From Paracoccaceae bacterium (GTDB lineage Bacteria; Pseudomonadota; Alphaproteobacteria; Rhodobacterales; Rhodobacteraceae), in contig PWWF01000045.1 in assembly GCA_003561595.1 (NCBI GenBank), forward strand, positions 1 to 9,159: a DNA stretch of 9,159 bases. The letters are read 5' to 3'. The notes below the pieces were generated by a model that made no database searches, had not been told where the DNA came from, and was given only the letters and a program-made list of their open reading frames with translations. Positions 1 through 5,857 of the stretch are shown here, piece after piece (the first letter of the stretch is position 1; every line of letters starts with the position of its first letter). The position numbers and the translations under genes are program-made.

Positions 1-213
1 CCGCCGGGCGCCGAGCCGATGTGGCATATCGCAGAAAACGGCCAGACCCGTGGCCCGTTCCCGCAATCACAGCTTGCCCAACAGATCACGCGCGAAACGC
101 TGGTCTGGACCGAAGGGCAATCCGGCTGGCAGAAGGCCGGTGATGTGCCCGCGCTGGCTGGCCTGTTCGGGGCCACACCGCCCCCGCCCCCACCCCCGCC
201 ACCGGCGGGCTGA
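1..213 (+). CDS. C-terminal end of a GYF_2-domain protein, probably SPFH-domain (partial, 5' end outside window)
   Basis: The open frame runs in from the left edge without a stop and ends at TGA 211-213, so only the last 70 residues are seen. They show a GYF_2-type domain: an aromatic start (WHIAENGQTRGPF), an LVW segment, and a second tryptophan in SGWQKAGD, followed by a short hydrophobic helix. GYF-type folds bind proline-rich peptides. Directly after the domain come nine consecutive prolines (codons 178-204) and a final Ala-Gly. From family knowledge, this tail is typical of proteins with an N-terminal SPFH/band-7 domain (sometimes labelled virion core protein, YdjI-like) that sit next to a zinc-ribbon gene, as here. 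The SPFH part lies outside the window, so that name is inference from the tail and the neighbour. An ATG at 19 could be mistaken for a start, but it lies at the very beginning of the domain and leaves no room for a full gene. Confidence 0.7.
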   Translation, partial: PPGAEPMWHIAENGQTRGPFPQSQLAQQITRETLVWTEGQSGWQKAGDVPALAGLFGATPPPPPPPPPAG

Positions 214-240
214 CAGGCAGCCTTGTATTTGAGTATTTTT
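208..240 (+). terminator. Possible weak intrinsic terminator of the GYF_2 gene
   Basis: A 5-bp stem, GGCTG (208-212) with CAGCC (218-222) around a 5-base loop, includes the stop codon and is followed by a T-rich stretch (223-240, ending in TTTTT). The stem is short, so termination would be weak, and the zinc-ribbon gene downstream could be partly read through. The T-rich part overlaps the intergenic motif described next. Confidence 0.3.
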
Positions 241-252
241 GGCAAGATGAAG
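231..252. repeat. Intergenic motif, copy 1 (TATTT-N7-GATGAA)
   Basis: This 22-base stretch has the form GAG-TATTT-N7-GATGAA-G. It matches 15 of 22 positions, without gaps, with 3214-3235, the only other intergenic copy I found. In both places a hairpin lies just to its left on the plus strand. The 90-base gap it occupies (214-303) holds no gene. Function is unknown; it may be part of a transcription-end element or a dispersed family repeat. Confidence 0.45.
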
Positions 253-303
253 ACAGGGGCGTGAGGCATCTGCATCACTGTCCCGGCGGGGGCAGATTAC
301 AGC

Positions 304-1395
304 ATGGCGACACATAATTCCGAGCATCGTTTTCCCTGTGCGCAATGCGGGGCCTCATTGCGGTTCGAACCGGGGCAGGCGCGGCTGAGTTGCGAGTATT
401 GCGGGCATGAACAACCCATCCCGCAGATGGATGACGAGACCCGCGTCACTGCGTTGCAATCGCTGGACTATCATGAGGCCGTGTCAAATGCGCTCGATCC
501 CGGGGATTTCGAGGAAACGCGCGTTATCAATTGCGATACTTGCGGCGCGCAGGTCGAGTTCGACGAGAATGTGCATTCCGCCGAATGCCCGTTCTGTGCA
601 AGCCCCGTTGTCACGGATACAGGCGCCAATCGCCATATCAAGCCCCATGCCCTGCTGCCCTTCAAGCTGAGCGAGGCCGAGGCGCATGAGCGGATGCGCC
701 GCTGGCTCAAGGGGCTGTGGTTCGCGCCGGGGGAGCTGGCGAAATATGCGCGCGATACCGGGCAGTTGAACGGGCTTTATGTGCCGTACTGGGCCTTCGA
801 TGTGGGCACGAAGACAAGCTATACGGGCCAGCGCGGCACGCATTACTATGTGACCCGCGGCTCGGGCAAGCGGCGCAAGCGGGTGCGCAAGACGCGGTGG
901 CGGCCCGCATCGGGTCAGGTGGGCCGGCAGTTTCTGGACCTTTTGGTGATGGCCGCGCAATCGCTGCCGCGCGCCAATATCCGCAAGCTGGAACCCTGGA
1001 CCATGGCTGATCTGCAGCCCTATAGCAGCGATTACCTGTCAGGCTTTCGCGCCGAGGCCTATACCGTCGATCTGCCCGACGGGTTCGAGATCGCGAAAGA
1101 GCGGATGGAAGAACAGATCCGCGCGGATATCTGCCGCGATATCGGCGGTGATGCGCAGCGTATCAGCACCATGAATACCGACTACAGCGATGAGCGGTTC
1201 AAGCATCTGCTCTTGCCCATCTGGATGGCGGCCTATCGCTACCGGGGCAAGAGCTACCGCTTTATCGTCAATGGCCAGACTGGCCGCGTGCAGGGTGAGC
1301 GGCCCTGGTCGATCCCCAAGATCGTGGGCGCGGCTCTCGCCGCGCTGGTTGCCTTGTCGCTGATGGGCTGGCTGTTCGAACTGGGCGGCGGCTGA
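304..1395 (+). CDS. Double zinc-ribbon (TFIIB-type) protein with C-terminal membrane anchor
   Basis: This 363-residue protein has two zinc ribbons near the N-terminus. The first has cysteine pairs at 12/15 and 30/33, the second at 77/80 and 95/98; each four-cysteine set can hold one zinc. A long middle region (about 110-330) is rich in Trp and Tyr and contains a very basic stretch near residues 185-200 ([13 protein letters not shown]). One hydrophobic helix (about 337-357) closes the protein, suggesting a tail-anchored membrane protein with most of its mass in the cytoplasm. Homologues are often labelled primosomal protein N' or PriA-like because of the ribbons, but no helicase motif is present, so that name should not be used. 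It lies 90 bases after the GYF_2/SPFH-type gene, and its TGA shares its A with the ATG of dtd. The arrangement recalls Bacillus YdjG next to YdjI; a shared membrane-stress role is inference. The start has only a weak purine-rich RBS, but the zinc ribbon begins eight residues after it. Confidence 0.85.
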   Translation: MATHNSEHRFPCAQCGASLRFEPGQARLSCEYCGHEQPIPQMDDETRVTALQSLDYHEAVSNALDPGDFEETRVINCDTCGAQVEFDENVHSAECPFCASPVVTDTGANRHIKPHALLPFKLSEAEAHERMRRWLKGLWFAPGELAKYARDTGQLNGLYVPYWAFDVGTKTSYTGQRGTHYYVTRGSGKRRKRVRKTRWRPASGQVGRQFLDLLVMAAQSLPRANIRKLEPWTMADLQPYSSDYLSGFRAEAYTVDLPDGFEIAKERMEEQIRADICRDIGGDAQRISTMNTDYSDERFKHLLLPIWMAAYRYRGKSYRFIVNGQTGRVQGERPWSIPKIVGAALAALVALSLMGWLFELGGG

Positions 1396-1838
1396 TGCGC
1401 GCGCTGGTGCAACGCGTGACCGAAGCGCGGGTCGTGGTGGATGGCGCTGTGATCGGGCAATGCGGGCCGGGGCTGATGATTCTGGTCTGCGCGATGCAGG
1501 GCGATACCGAGGCCGAGGCCGAGGTGCTGGCGGCGAAAATTCACAAGCTGCGCATCTTTCGCGATGCGGGCGGCAAGATGAATCTCAGCCTGCGCGACAC
1601 GGGCGGGGCGGCGCTGGTGGTCAGCCAGTTCACGCTGGCCGCAGATACCAAAGGCGGCAATCGCCCGGGGTTTTCCGGGGCGGCCCCGCCCGAGGCGGGC
1701 GCGCGGCTTTACGCGCATTTCGCCCGCGCGCTGGCCGGGCTGGGGGTGCAGGTGGAGACCGGGCGTTTCGGGGCCGAGATGGCAGTGCATCTGGTCAATG
1801 ACGGGCCGGTGACGATATGGCTGGATACGGCGACCTGA
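1395..1838 (+). CDS. dtd: D-aminoacyl-tRNA deacylase (D-Tyr-tRNA deacylase)
   Basis: Dtd hydrolyses D-amino acids (and glycine mischarged on tRNA-Ala) from tRNA, a cytoplasmic proofreading step that keeps D-residues out of proteins. The protein is 147 residues, the normal length, and starts with the family's typical [11 protein letters not shown]. Both signature motifs are intact: SQFTLAADT (77-85) and NDGPVT (135-140), which contains the Gly137-Pro138 cis-proline pair that selects against L-aminoacyl groups. The internal KLRIFRD and the TGRFGAEM stretch (122-129) also fit. Its ATG overlaps the upstream zinc-ribbon stop in TGATG, so translation is probably coupled and both genes share a transcript. 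It converges on the TerB-DnaJ gene, with 6 bases between stop codons and no visible terminator. Confidence 0.97.
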   Translation: MRALVQRVTEARVVVDGAVIGQCGPGLMILVCAMQGDTEAEAEVLAAKIHKLRIFRDAGGKMNLSLRDTGGAALVVSQFTLAADTKGGNRPGFSGAAPPEAGARLYAHFARALAGLGVQVETGRFGAEMAVHLVNDGPVTIWLDTAT

Positions 1839-1844
1839 GCGGGA

Positions 1845-2528
1845 TCAGGCGGCGCGGCCTGCGCGGATTTCTTCCCAAGCGCGGTTGAGATCGCGCAGCC
1901 GGTGTTCGGCCAGTTGAACGGCCTCGGGCGGGACGCCGCGTGCGGCCAGCCGGTCGGGATGCGTGTCGCGCACGGCATCGCGATAGGCGCGTCGAATCGC
2001 ATCGAGCGGCGCGTCATGGGCGACATCCAGCACGGCATAGGGGTCGGGCGGGACATCACCGACATAACGCGCGCGCAGGCAGCGCAGGCAGCGATCCGAC
2101 AGGCCGAAGATCTGCGCGACCTCTTGCAGGAACGCCTCTTCGCGCGGGTGGAAACGGTTATCGGCCATCGCGATCTGGAACAGCCCTTCGGTCAGATCGA
2201 CCAGCACCGGATCGCGCGGCGGGAACATGGCCGCGATCTTGCGGGCATAGATGTCGAACCCCGCCACATCCTGCCGCGCGAGGTTGAACACGCGCGCGGC
2301 ATTGGCCTCATCCTCGGGCGGGATGGTAAAGACACGGCGAAAGGCCGCGACCTCGCCGCGTTTGACCTGCCCATCGGCCTTGGCCAGCTTCGCCCCCAGC
2401 GCGATCACCGCGATGGTAAAGGCCACCGTGCGTTCGGGCGGGGTGCGCAGACGCTCGAACACCGCGCTGAGCGGTTCGCCCTGGCGCAGCGCCTGAAGCG
2501 CGTCGGAGATGCGGGTCCAGATCGACAT
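1845..2528 (-). CDS. TerB-DnaJ domain protein (DjlA-like co-chaperone, soluble form)
   Basis: This 227-residue protein combines a TerB-like helical domain (about 35-150) with a C-terminal J domain (about 162-225). TerB features are the repeated acidic turns ADGQV (51-55) and ADNRFHPREE (122-131). The J domain has DPYAVLDV at its start and an intact HPD (190-192), the motif that stimulates DnaK ATPase, so it should act as a DnaK co-chaperone. E. coli DjlA has the same TerB plus J order but carries an N-terminal membrane anchor; here the first 30 residues are amphipathic and no anchor is seen, so the protein is probably cytoplasmic. It follows the GNAT gene by 45 bases on the same strand, and the two may be co-transcribed. 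The start has no clear RBS. Its client and its link with the acetyltransferase are unknown. Confidence 0.88.
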   Translation of the reverse strand: MSIWTRISDALQALRQGEPLSAVFERLRTPPERTVAFTIAVIALGAKLAKADGQVKRGEVAAFRRVFTIPPEDEANAARVFNLARQDVAGFDIYARKIAAMFPPRDPVLVDLTEGLFQIAMADNRFHPREEAFLQEVAQIFGLSDRCLRCLRARYVGDVPPDPYAVLDVAHDAPLDAIRRAYRDAVRDTHPDRLAARGVPPEAVQLAEHRLRDLNRAWEEIRAGRAA

Positions 2529-2573
2529 GAGTGCGACAGTAGCAGGTGGGTTGGGGGAATGCAGCAGGACAAA

Positions 2574-3074
2574 TCAGCCCTGAGCAAGGATTTTCTGCAT
2601 CAGCGAAAGATCGTGATATCGCCCGAATTTCCACCCGACCTGCGGCATGGTGCCGATATGGGCATAGCCCGCCTGGCGGTGAAACCGAATGCTGGCGGCA
2701 TTGTCGCTGCCGATCGCGGCGACCATGACGTGGGCGCCTGCGCGTGTGGCGTGATCTTCGAGCGCGTGCAACAGCGCCCGGCCCAATCCGCGCCCGCGTG
2801 CCGCCGGGGCGAGGTTGATCGTGTGTTCCATCGTGCGGGCATAGCCCTGGCCGCCGCGAAACTGCCCGTAGCTGCAAAAGCCGAGGCAATCTGCATCCCC
2901 TTCGACCGCGACGAGAAAGGCATGCCCGTCCTGCTGGCGCGCGGCGATCATCGCGGCGATATCGCCCGCGCTGCGGATCACCGGGTTGAAGGTGATGGCC
3001 GTGTCACGAATGATCGGCACCCAGATCGCGGCGATGGCGGCAGCATCGGAGGGGCGGGCGTCACGGATTTGCAT
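2574..3074 (-). CDS. GNAT family N-acetyltransferase (phosphinothricin acetyltransferase-like)
   Basis: The 166-residue protein begins MQIRDARPSDAAAIAAIW, a standard GNAT N-terminus. The acetyl-CoA pyrophosphate loop is RGRGLGRALL (about 93-102), preceded by the beta-4 strand ending in INLAP. The C-terminal part NAASIRFHRQAGY and then GTMPQVGWKFGRYHDLSLMQ is characteristic of the PAT/Pat-like subgroup (COG1247), which acetylates small amines such as phosphinothricin or methionine-sulfone type compounds. The real substrate cannot be read from the sequence. The frame stays open upstream to an ATG at 3170, but that extension (MPLERHWSERQ...) is low-complexity, crosses a hairpin-rich intergenic stretch and resembles no family N-terminus, so ATG 3074 was chosen. 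It lies downstream of the DAHP synthase but behind probable transcription-stop hairpins, and 45 bases upstream of the TerB-DnaJ gene. Confidence 0.92.
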   Translation of the reverse strand: MQIRDARPSDAAAIAAIWVPIIRDTAITFNPVIRSAGDIAAMIAARQQDGHAFLVAVEGDADCLGFCSYGQFRGGQGYARTMEHTINLAPAARGRGLGRALLHALEDHATRAGAHVMVAAIGSDNAASIRFHRQAGYAHIGTMPQVGWKFGRYHDLSLMQKILAQG

Positions 3075-3178
3075 GTGGGTCGCCTGAGGTCTGGGTGTCT
3101 TTCGAGGCGAGCCCGGGGGGCTGCCGCCCCGTCGCCATTGTCTCTCGGACCAATGGCGTTCCAATGGCACCCCCCCGC

Positions 3179-3204
3179 TTCAAGGGGGGCACGCCCCCCT
3201 TGAA
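3179..3204 (-). terminator. Strong 11-bp hairpin, probable transcription stop for the DAHP synthase gene
   Basis: Perfect inverted repeat: TTCAAGGGGGG (3179-3189), loop CACG, CCCCCCTTGAA (3194-3204). On the minus strand it begins 43 bases after the DAHP synthase stop codon. No U-tract follows on either strand, so it is not a classical intrinsic terminator; it may aid Rho-dependent stopping or protect the mRNA 3' end from nucleases. The stem has six consecutive G-C pairs and should be very stable. Confidence 0.55.
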
Positions 3205-3213
3205 AATCCCCGT

Positions 3214-3235
3214 GGATATTTGGGCAAAGATGAAA
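3214..3235. repeat. Intergenic motif, copy 2 (TATTT-N7-GATGAA)
   Basis: Form GGA-TATTT-N7-GATGAA-A, the partner of 231-252. It lies between the strong hairpin and the end of the DAHP synthase gene, 12 bases from the stop codon. Read on the minus strand it is the first thing transcribed after that gene. Both copies have the same plus-strand orientation with a hairpin to the left, although the flanking genes run in opposite directions. Confidence 0.45.
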
Positions 3236-3247
3236 GCCCAAGGGGTG

Positions 3248-4651
3248 TTACATCGCGGCGGCGAGGGACTGACGGCGGCCCACCAGTTCCTCGGCCACGA
3301 GGAAGGCCAGTTCCAGCGACTGGCTGGCATTGAGGCGCGGGTCGCAGGCCGTGTGGTAGCGTTGCGACAGATCCTCGTCCGAGACGGCGCGCAGACCGCC
3401 GGTGCATTCGGTCACGTCCTGGCCTGTCATCTCGAAATGCACGCCGCCGGGGATCGAGCCTTCGGCATTGTGGATGGCGAAGAATTCGCGCACTTCGCGC
3501 AGGACCTGATCGAAGGGCCGCGTCTTGTAGCCCGAGGCCGATTTGATCGTGTTGCCGTGCATCGGGTCACAGGTCCAGAGCACATTGGCCCCTTCCTCGC
3601 GCACGGCCCGGATCAGGCGCGGCAGGTGATCGCCCACCTGCCCGGCCCCGAAGCGCGCGATCAATGTCAGGCGGCCGGGCTCGTTCTCCGGGTTGAGCGC
3701 GGCCATCAGCCGCTTGAGGTCATCTGCGGTGATCGAGGGGCCGCATTTCAGCCCGATCGGGTTCTGCACCCCACGGCAGAATTCCACATGCGCGCCATCG
3801 GGCTGGCGGGTGCGATCCCCGATCCAGATGAAATGGCCCGAGCCCGCGACCGGCAGGCCCGAGGTCGAATCGACCCGCGCGAGCGCTTCCTCATATTCCA
3901 GAAGCAGCGCCTCGTGGCTGGTGTAGAAATCGACCGAGGCGAGGTCCTGGCTGGTTTCCGAGGTGATGCCGGCAGCGGTCAGGAAATCGAGCGTATCAGT
4001 GATGCGGTCGGTCATCGCGCGGTAACGCTCGGCCTTTTCGCCCTCGGCAAAGCCGAGCGTCCAGGCATGGACGCGGTGCATATCGGCAAAGCCGCCCTTG
4101 GAAAATGCGCGCAGCAGGTTCAGGCTGGCAGCCGCCTGGGTATAGGCCTGCAGCATGCGGTCGGGATCGGGGATGCGGGCCTCGGGGGTGAAATCGAACC
4201 CGTTGATGATATCGCCCCGGTAGCTGGGCAGTTCCTGATCGCCCAGCGTTTCGGTCGGCGCCGAGCGCGGCTTGGCGAACTGGCCCGCCATGCGGCCCAC
4301 CTTGACCACCGGCACCTTGGCGCCATAGGTCAGCACGATCGCCATCTGCAACAGCACCTTGAACGTGTCGCGGATGCCATCAGCGGTGAATTCCGAGAAG
4401 CTTTCGGCGCAATCGCCGCCCTGCAGCAGAAACGCCTCGCCGCGTGCGGCAGCGCCCAGCTTGCGCTTGAGCGCGCGCACTTCGCCTGCAAAGACCAGCG
4501 GCGGGTAGCGCGACAGCCGCCCCTCGACCGCGTGCAGCGCATCGGCATCCGGGTAGTCGGGCATCTGGATGCGCGGGCGCGTGCGCCAGCTTGACCGGGT
4601 CCAGCCTGCTGTGCTGCCCGCTTTTGCGGCAATATCCTGTGCGTTGGTCAT
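3248..4651 (-). CDS. aroG: Class II 3-deoxy-7-phosphoheptulonate (DAHP) synthase
   Basis: The enzyme condenses phosphoenolpyruvate with erythrose 4-phosphate to DAHP, the entry step of the shikimate pathway to Phe, Tyr, Trp and chorismate-derived compounds. The 467-residue length fits the class II (plant/Mycobacterium AroG) family. Landmarks in order: QGGDCAES (77-84), [14 protein letters not shown] (117-130), WIGDRTRQ (276-283), [10 protein letters not shown] (297-306), [10 protein letters not shown] (359-368), [18 protein letters not shown] (402-419), and [13 protein letters not shown] (435-447). By family comparison the metal ligands are Cys81, His365, Glu407 and Asp437, all present. The start at 4651 is set by a good RBS (GGAGG, 5 bases upstream) and by the family N-terminus; the frame continues upstream to 4822 but that part lacks similarity and crosses the promoter. 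The gene stands alone, with no other shikimate gene nearby. It may be called aroF or aroG in databases. Confidence 0.97.
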   Translation of the reverse strand: MTNAQDIAAKAGSTAGWTRSSWRTRPRIQMPDYPDADALHAVEGRLSRYPPLVFAGEVRALKRKLGAAARGEAFLLQGGDCAESFSEFTADGIRDTFKVLLQMAIVLTYGAKVPVVKVGRMAGQFAKPRSAPTETLGDQELPSYRGDIINGFDFTPEARIPDPDRMLQAYTQAAASLNLLRAFSKGGFADMHRVHAWTLGFAEGEKAERYRAMTDRITDTLDFLTAAGITSETSQDLASVDFYTSHEALLLEYEEALARVDSTSGLPVAGSGHFIWIGDRTRQPDGAHVEFCRGVQNPIGLKCGPSITADDLKRLMAALNPENEPGRLTLIARFGAGQVGDHLPRLIRAVREEGANVLWTCDPMHGNTIKSASGYKTRPFDQVLREVREFFAIHNAEGSIPGGVHFEMTGQDVTECTGGLRAVSDEDLSQRYHTACDPRLNASQSLELAFLVAEELVGRRQSLAAAM

Positions 4652-4656
4652 GGCGT

Positions 4657-4661
4657 CCTCC
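4657..4661 (-). promoter_or_regulatory. Ribosome binding site of the DAHP synthase gene
   Basis: GGAGG on the minus strand, 5 bases before ATG 4651. It is the clearest Shine-Dalgarno site in the window and decides between this start and the upstream in-frame ATG at 4822. Confidence 0.8.
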
Positions 4662-4718
4662 GAGGTCGGGCCTCTCACAATGTCAGAGCACCCATGCCCG
4701 CAGGCAGAGCGCGCGATT

Positions 4719-4747
4719 GCTATACAAAACCGTGACCGGGCTTGCAA
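4719..4747 (-). promoter_or_regulatory. Probable sigma-70 type promoter of the DAHP synthase gene
   Basis: On the minus strand TTGCAA (4742-4747, -35) and TATAGC (4719-4724, -10) are separated by exactly 17 bases. This predicts transcription from about 4712 and a leader of roughly 60 bases. The leader has no run of aromatic codons, so no classical attenuator is seen. No equally good promoter was found for the divergent regulator. Confidence 0.6.
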
Positions 4748-4820
4748 ACGGGATTGCTCTTGCGGGCGCGCGGGAAAGTTGATTTTGTCAGCTTGCCCCA
4801 AGATGCAGAGCCGCCCCGCC

Positions 4821-5855
4821 ATGAGCCCGACTCACGCCGCCCCCGCCAGACACCCGCTGCCCAGACATGATCCCGCCATGCTGGGGCAGGATGTGGTGCT
4901 GCTGTTGCTGGACCAGTTCACGATGATGGCCTTTTCCGCCGCGATAGAGCCGTTGCGCCTGGCCAATCAGGTCGCGGGGCGCACGCTGTTCCGCTGGCAG
5001 GTGATCAGCGAGAACGGGACGCATGCGCGGGCGTCGAACGGCTGCGAATTCGCGGTCGCGGGCGGGTTGGGGGATGTGCCCAAGGATGCGCTGATCCTGG
5101 TCTGCGGCGGCCTTGATGTGCAGCGCGCCACCACGCCCGCGATCCTGTCCTGGCTGCGCAAGCGCGCGCGCCACGGCAATGCGCTGGGGGGGCTGTGCAC
5201 CGGGGCCTGGACGCTGGCAAAGGCCGGGCTGCTGGATGGCTACCGCGCAACGATCCACTGGCAGAACCACAATGCCGTGATCGAGCAGTTCCCCGAGGTC
5301 GATCTGACGAAATCGGTCTTTGTCATGCATGGGCGGCGGCTGACATCGGCGGGCGGCACGGCCCCGCTGGACCTGATGCTGACCCTGATCGCCGAGACGC
5401 AGGGCGCGGATCTGGCCCATTCGGTGGCCGATCAGCTTGTCTATTCCGCGATCCGCACCAATCGTGACAGCCAGCGCCTGTCGATCCCGGCACGGATCGG
5501 GGTGCGCCATCCCAAGCTGGCGCAGGTCATCGAAATCATGGAAAGCCATATCGAGGACCCGATCAGCCCGGCCGATCTGGCCGAACAGGTGGGCATGTCC
5601 ACGCGCCAGCTTGAACGGCTGTTCCGGCGCTATCTGAACCGCAGCCCCAAGCGCTACTATATGGAATTGCGGCTGGAACATGCGCGCAACCTGCTGATGC
5701 AGACGGATATGAGCGTGATAAATGTGGCGCTGGCCACGGGATTCACCTCACCCTCGCATTTCTCGAAATGCTACCGGTCGCATTATTCCACGACACCCTA
5801 TCGCGAACGTGGTGCCCATGGCCCGCGCGAGGCAGCGCCCGAGCCCGAGGTCTGA
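4821..5855 (+). CDS. GlxA-family transcriptional regulator (DJ-1/PfpI-like domain plus AraC HTH)
   Basis: The 344-residue protein has an N-terminal class I glutamine-amidotransferase/DJ-1-like domain (about 22-190) and a C-terminal AraC/XylS DNA-binding domain (about 232-330). The first contains [16 protein letters not shown] (38-53) and [17 protein letters not shown] (124-140), with Cys126 at the nucleophile-elbow position; in regulators this domain usually senses a ligand rather than catalysing. The second has a first helix-turn-helix at about 248-270 ([20 protein letters not shown]) and a second at about 297-320 ([18 protein letters not shown]). The EPLRLAN stretch recalls regulators of quaternary-amine use (GbdR, CdhR), but the ligand here is unknown. 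It is divergent from the DAHP synthase and shares 169 bases with it. The start is uncertain: 4803, 4821 and 4878 are possible and none has a good RBS; 4821 gives a typical length. Confidence 0.9.
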   Translation: MSPTHAAPARHPLPRHDPAMLGQDVVLLLLDQFTMMAFSAAIEPLRLANQVAGRTLFRWQVISENGTHARASNGCEFAVAGGLGDVPKDALILVCGGLDVQRATTPAILSWLRKRARHGNALGGLCTGAWTLAKAGLLDGYRATIHWQNHNAVIEQFPEVDLTKSVFVMHGRRLTSAGGTAPLDLMLTLIAETQGADLAHSVADQLVYSAIRTNRDSQRLSIPARIGVRHPKLAQVIEIMESHIEDPISPADLAEQVGMSTRQLERLFRRYLNRSPKRYYMELRLEHARNLLMQTDMSVINVALATGFTSPSHFSKCYRSHYSTTPYRERGAHGPREAAPEPEV

Positions 5856-5857
5856 CA

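Larger units (their letters stand above)
3075..3247. other. Structured 173-base intergenic region between DAHP synthase and acetyltransferase
   Basis: No gene is seen here. On the plus strand it contains, in order: a 5-bp hairpin GGGGC (3117-3121) / GCCCC (3126-3130); a 7-bp inverted repeat GCCATTG (3134-3140) / CAATGGC (3151-3157); a direct repeat CCAATGGC at 3150-3157 and 3161-3168; the strong 11-bp hairpin at 3179-3204; and the 22-base motif at 3214-3235. It is much denser in C- and G-runs than the flanking genes. It resembles a composite transcription-end or dispersed intergenic element. Confidence 0.6.

Noticed and set aside
3075..3170. 32-residue N-terminal extension of the GNAT protein from ATG 3170
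   Set aside because: It crosses an inverted repeat, is Arg/Pro-rich, and the canonical GNAT N-terminus begins at ATG 3074.
1902..3203. 433-codon plus-strand open frame
   Set aside because: It lies antisense to the TerB-DnaJ and GNAT genes, both of which have clear family motifs. Its translation is Arg/Gly/His/Asp-rich without domain features, as expected for an antisense shadow in GC-rich DNA.
3095..4594. 499-codon plus-strand open frame
   Set aside because: Antisense to the unmistakable DAHP synthase gene; composition is shadow-like and no motif is present.
4652..4712. Leader-peptide attenuator before the DAHP synthase gene
   Set aside because: A short frame (Met-Gly-Ala-Leu-Thr-Leu-stop) exists in the leader, but it has no Phe, Tyr or Trp codons and no terminator/antiterminator pair was seen.
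4569..4820. Extension of the GlxA-type regulator upstream to ATG 4569
   Set aside because: It would overlap the 5' end of the DAHP synthase on the other strand and has low-complexity Cys/Arg-rich content; the regulator's own domain begins after 4878.
4652..4822. 57-residue N-terminal extension of the DAHP synthase
   Set aside because: It runs through the likely promoter and RBS and shows no family similarity; the GGAGG site supports ATG 4651.
4788..5681. 297-codon minus-strand open frame
   Set aside because: Antisense to the GlxA-type regulator, whose two domains are clear; translation is Gln/Arg/His-rich shadow sequence.
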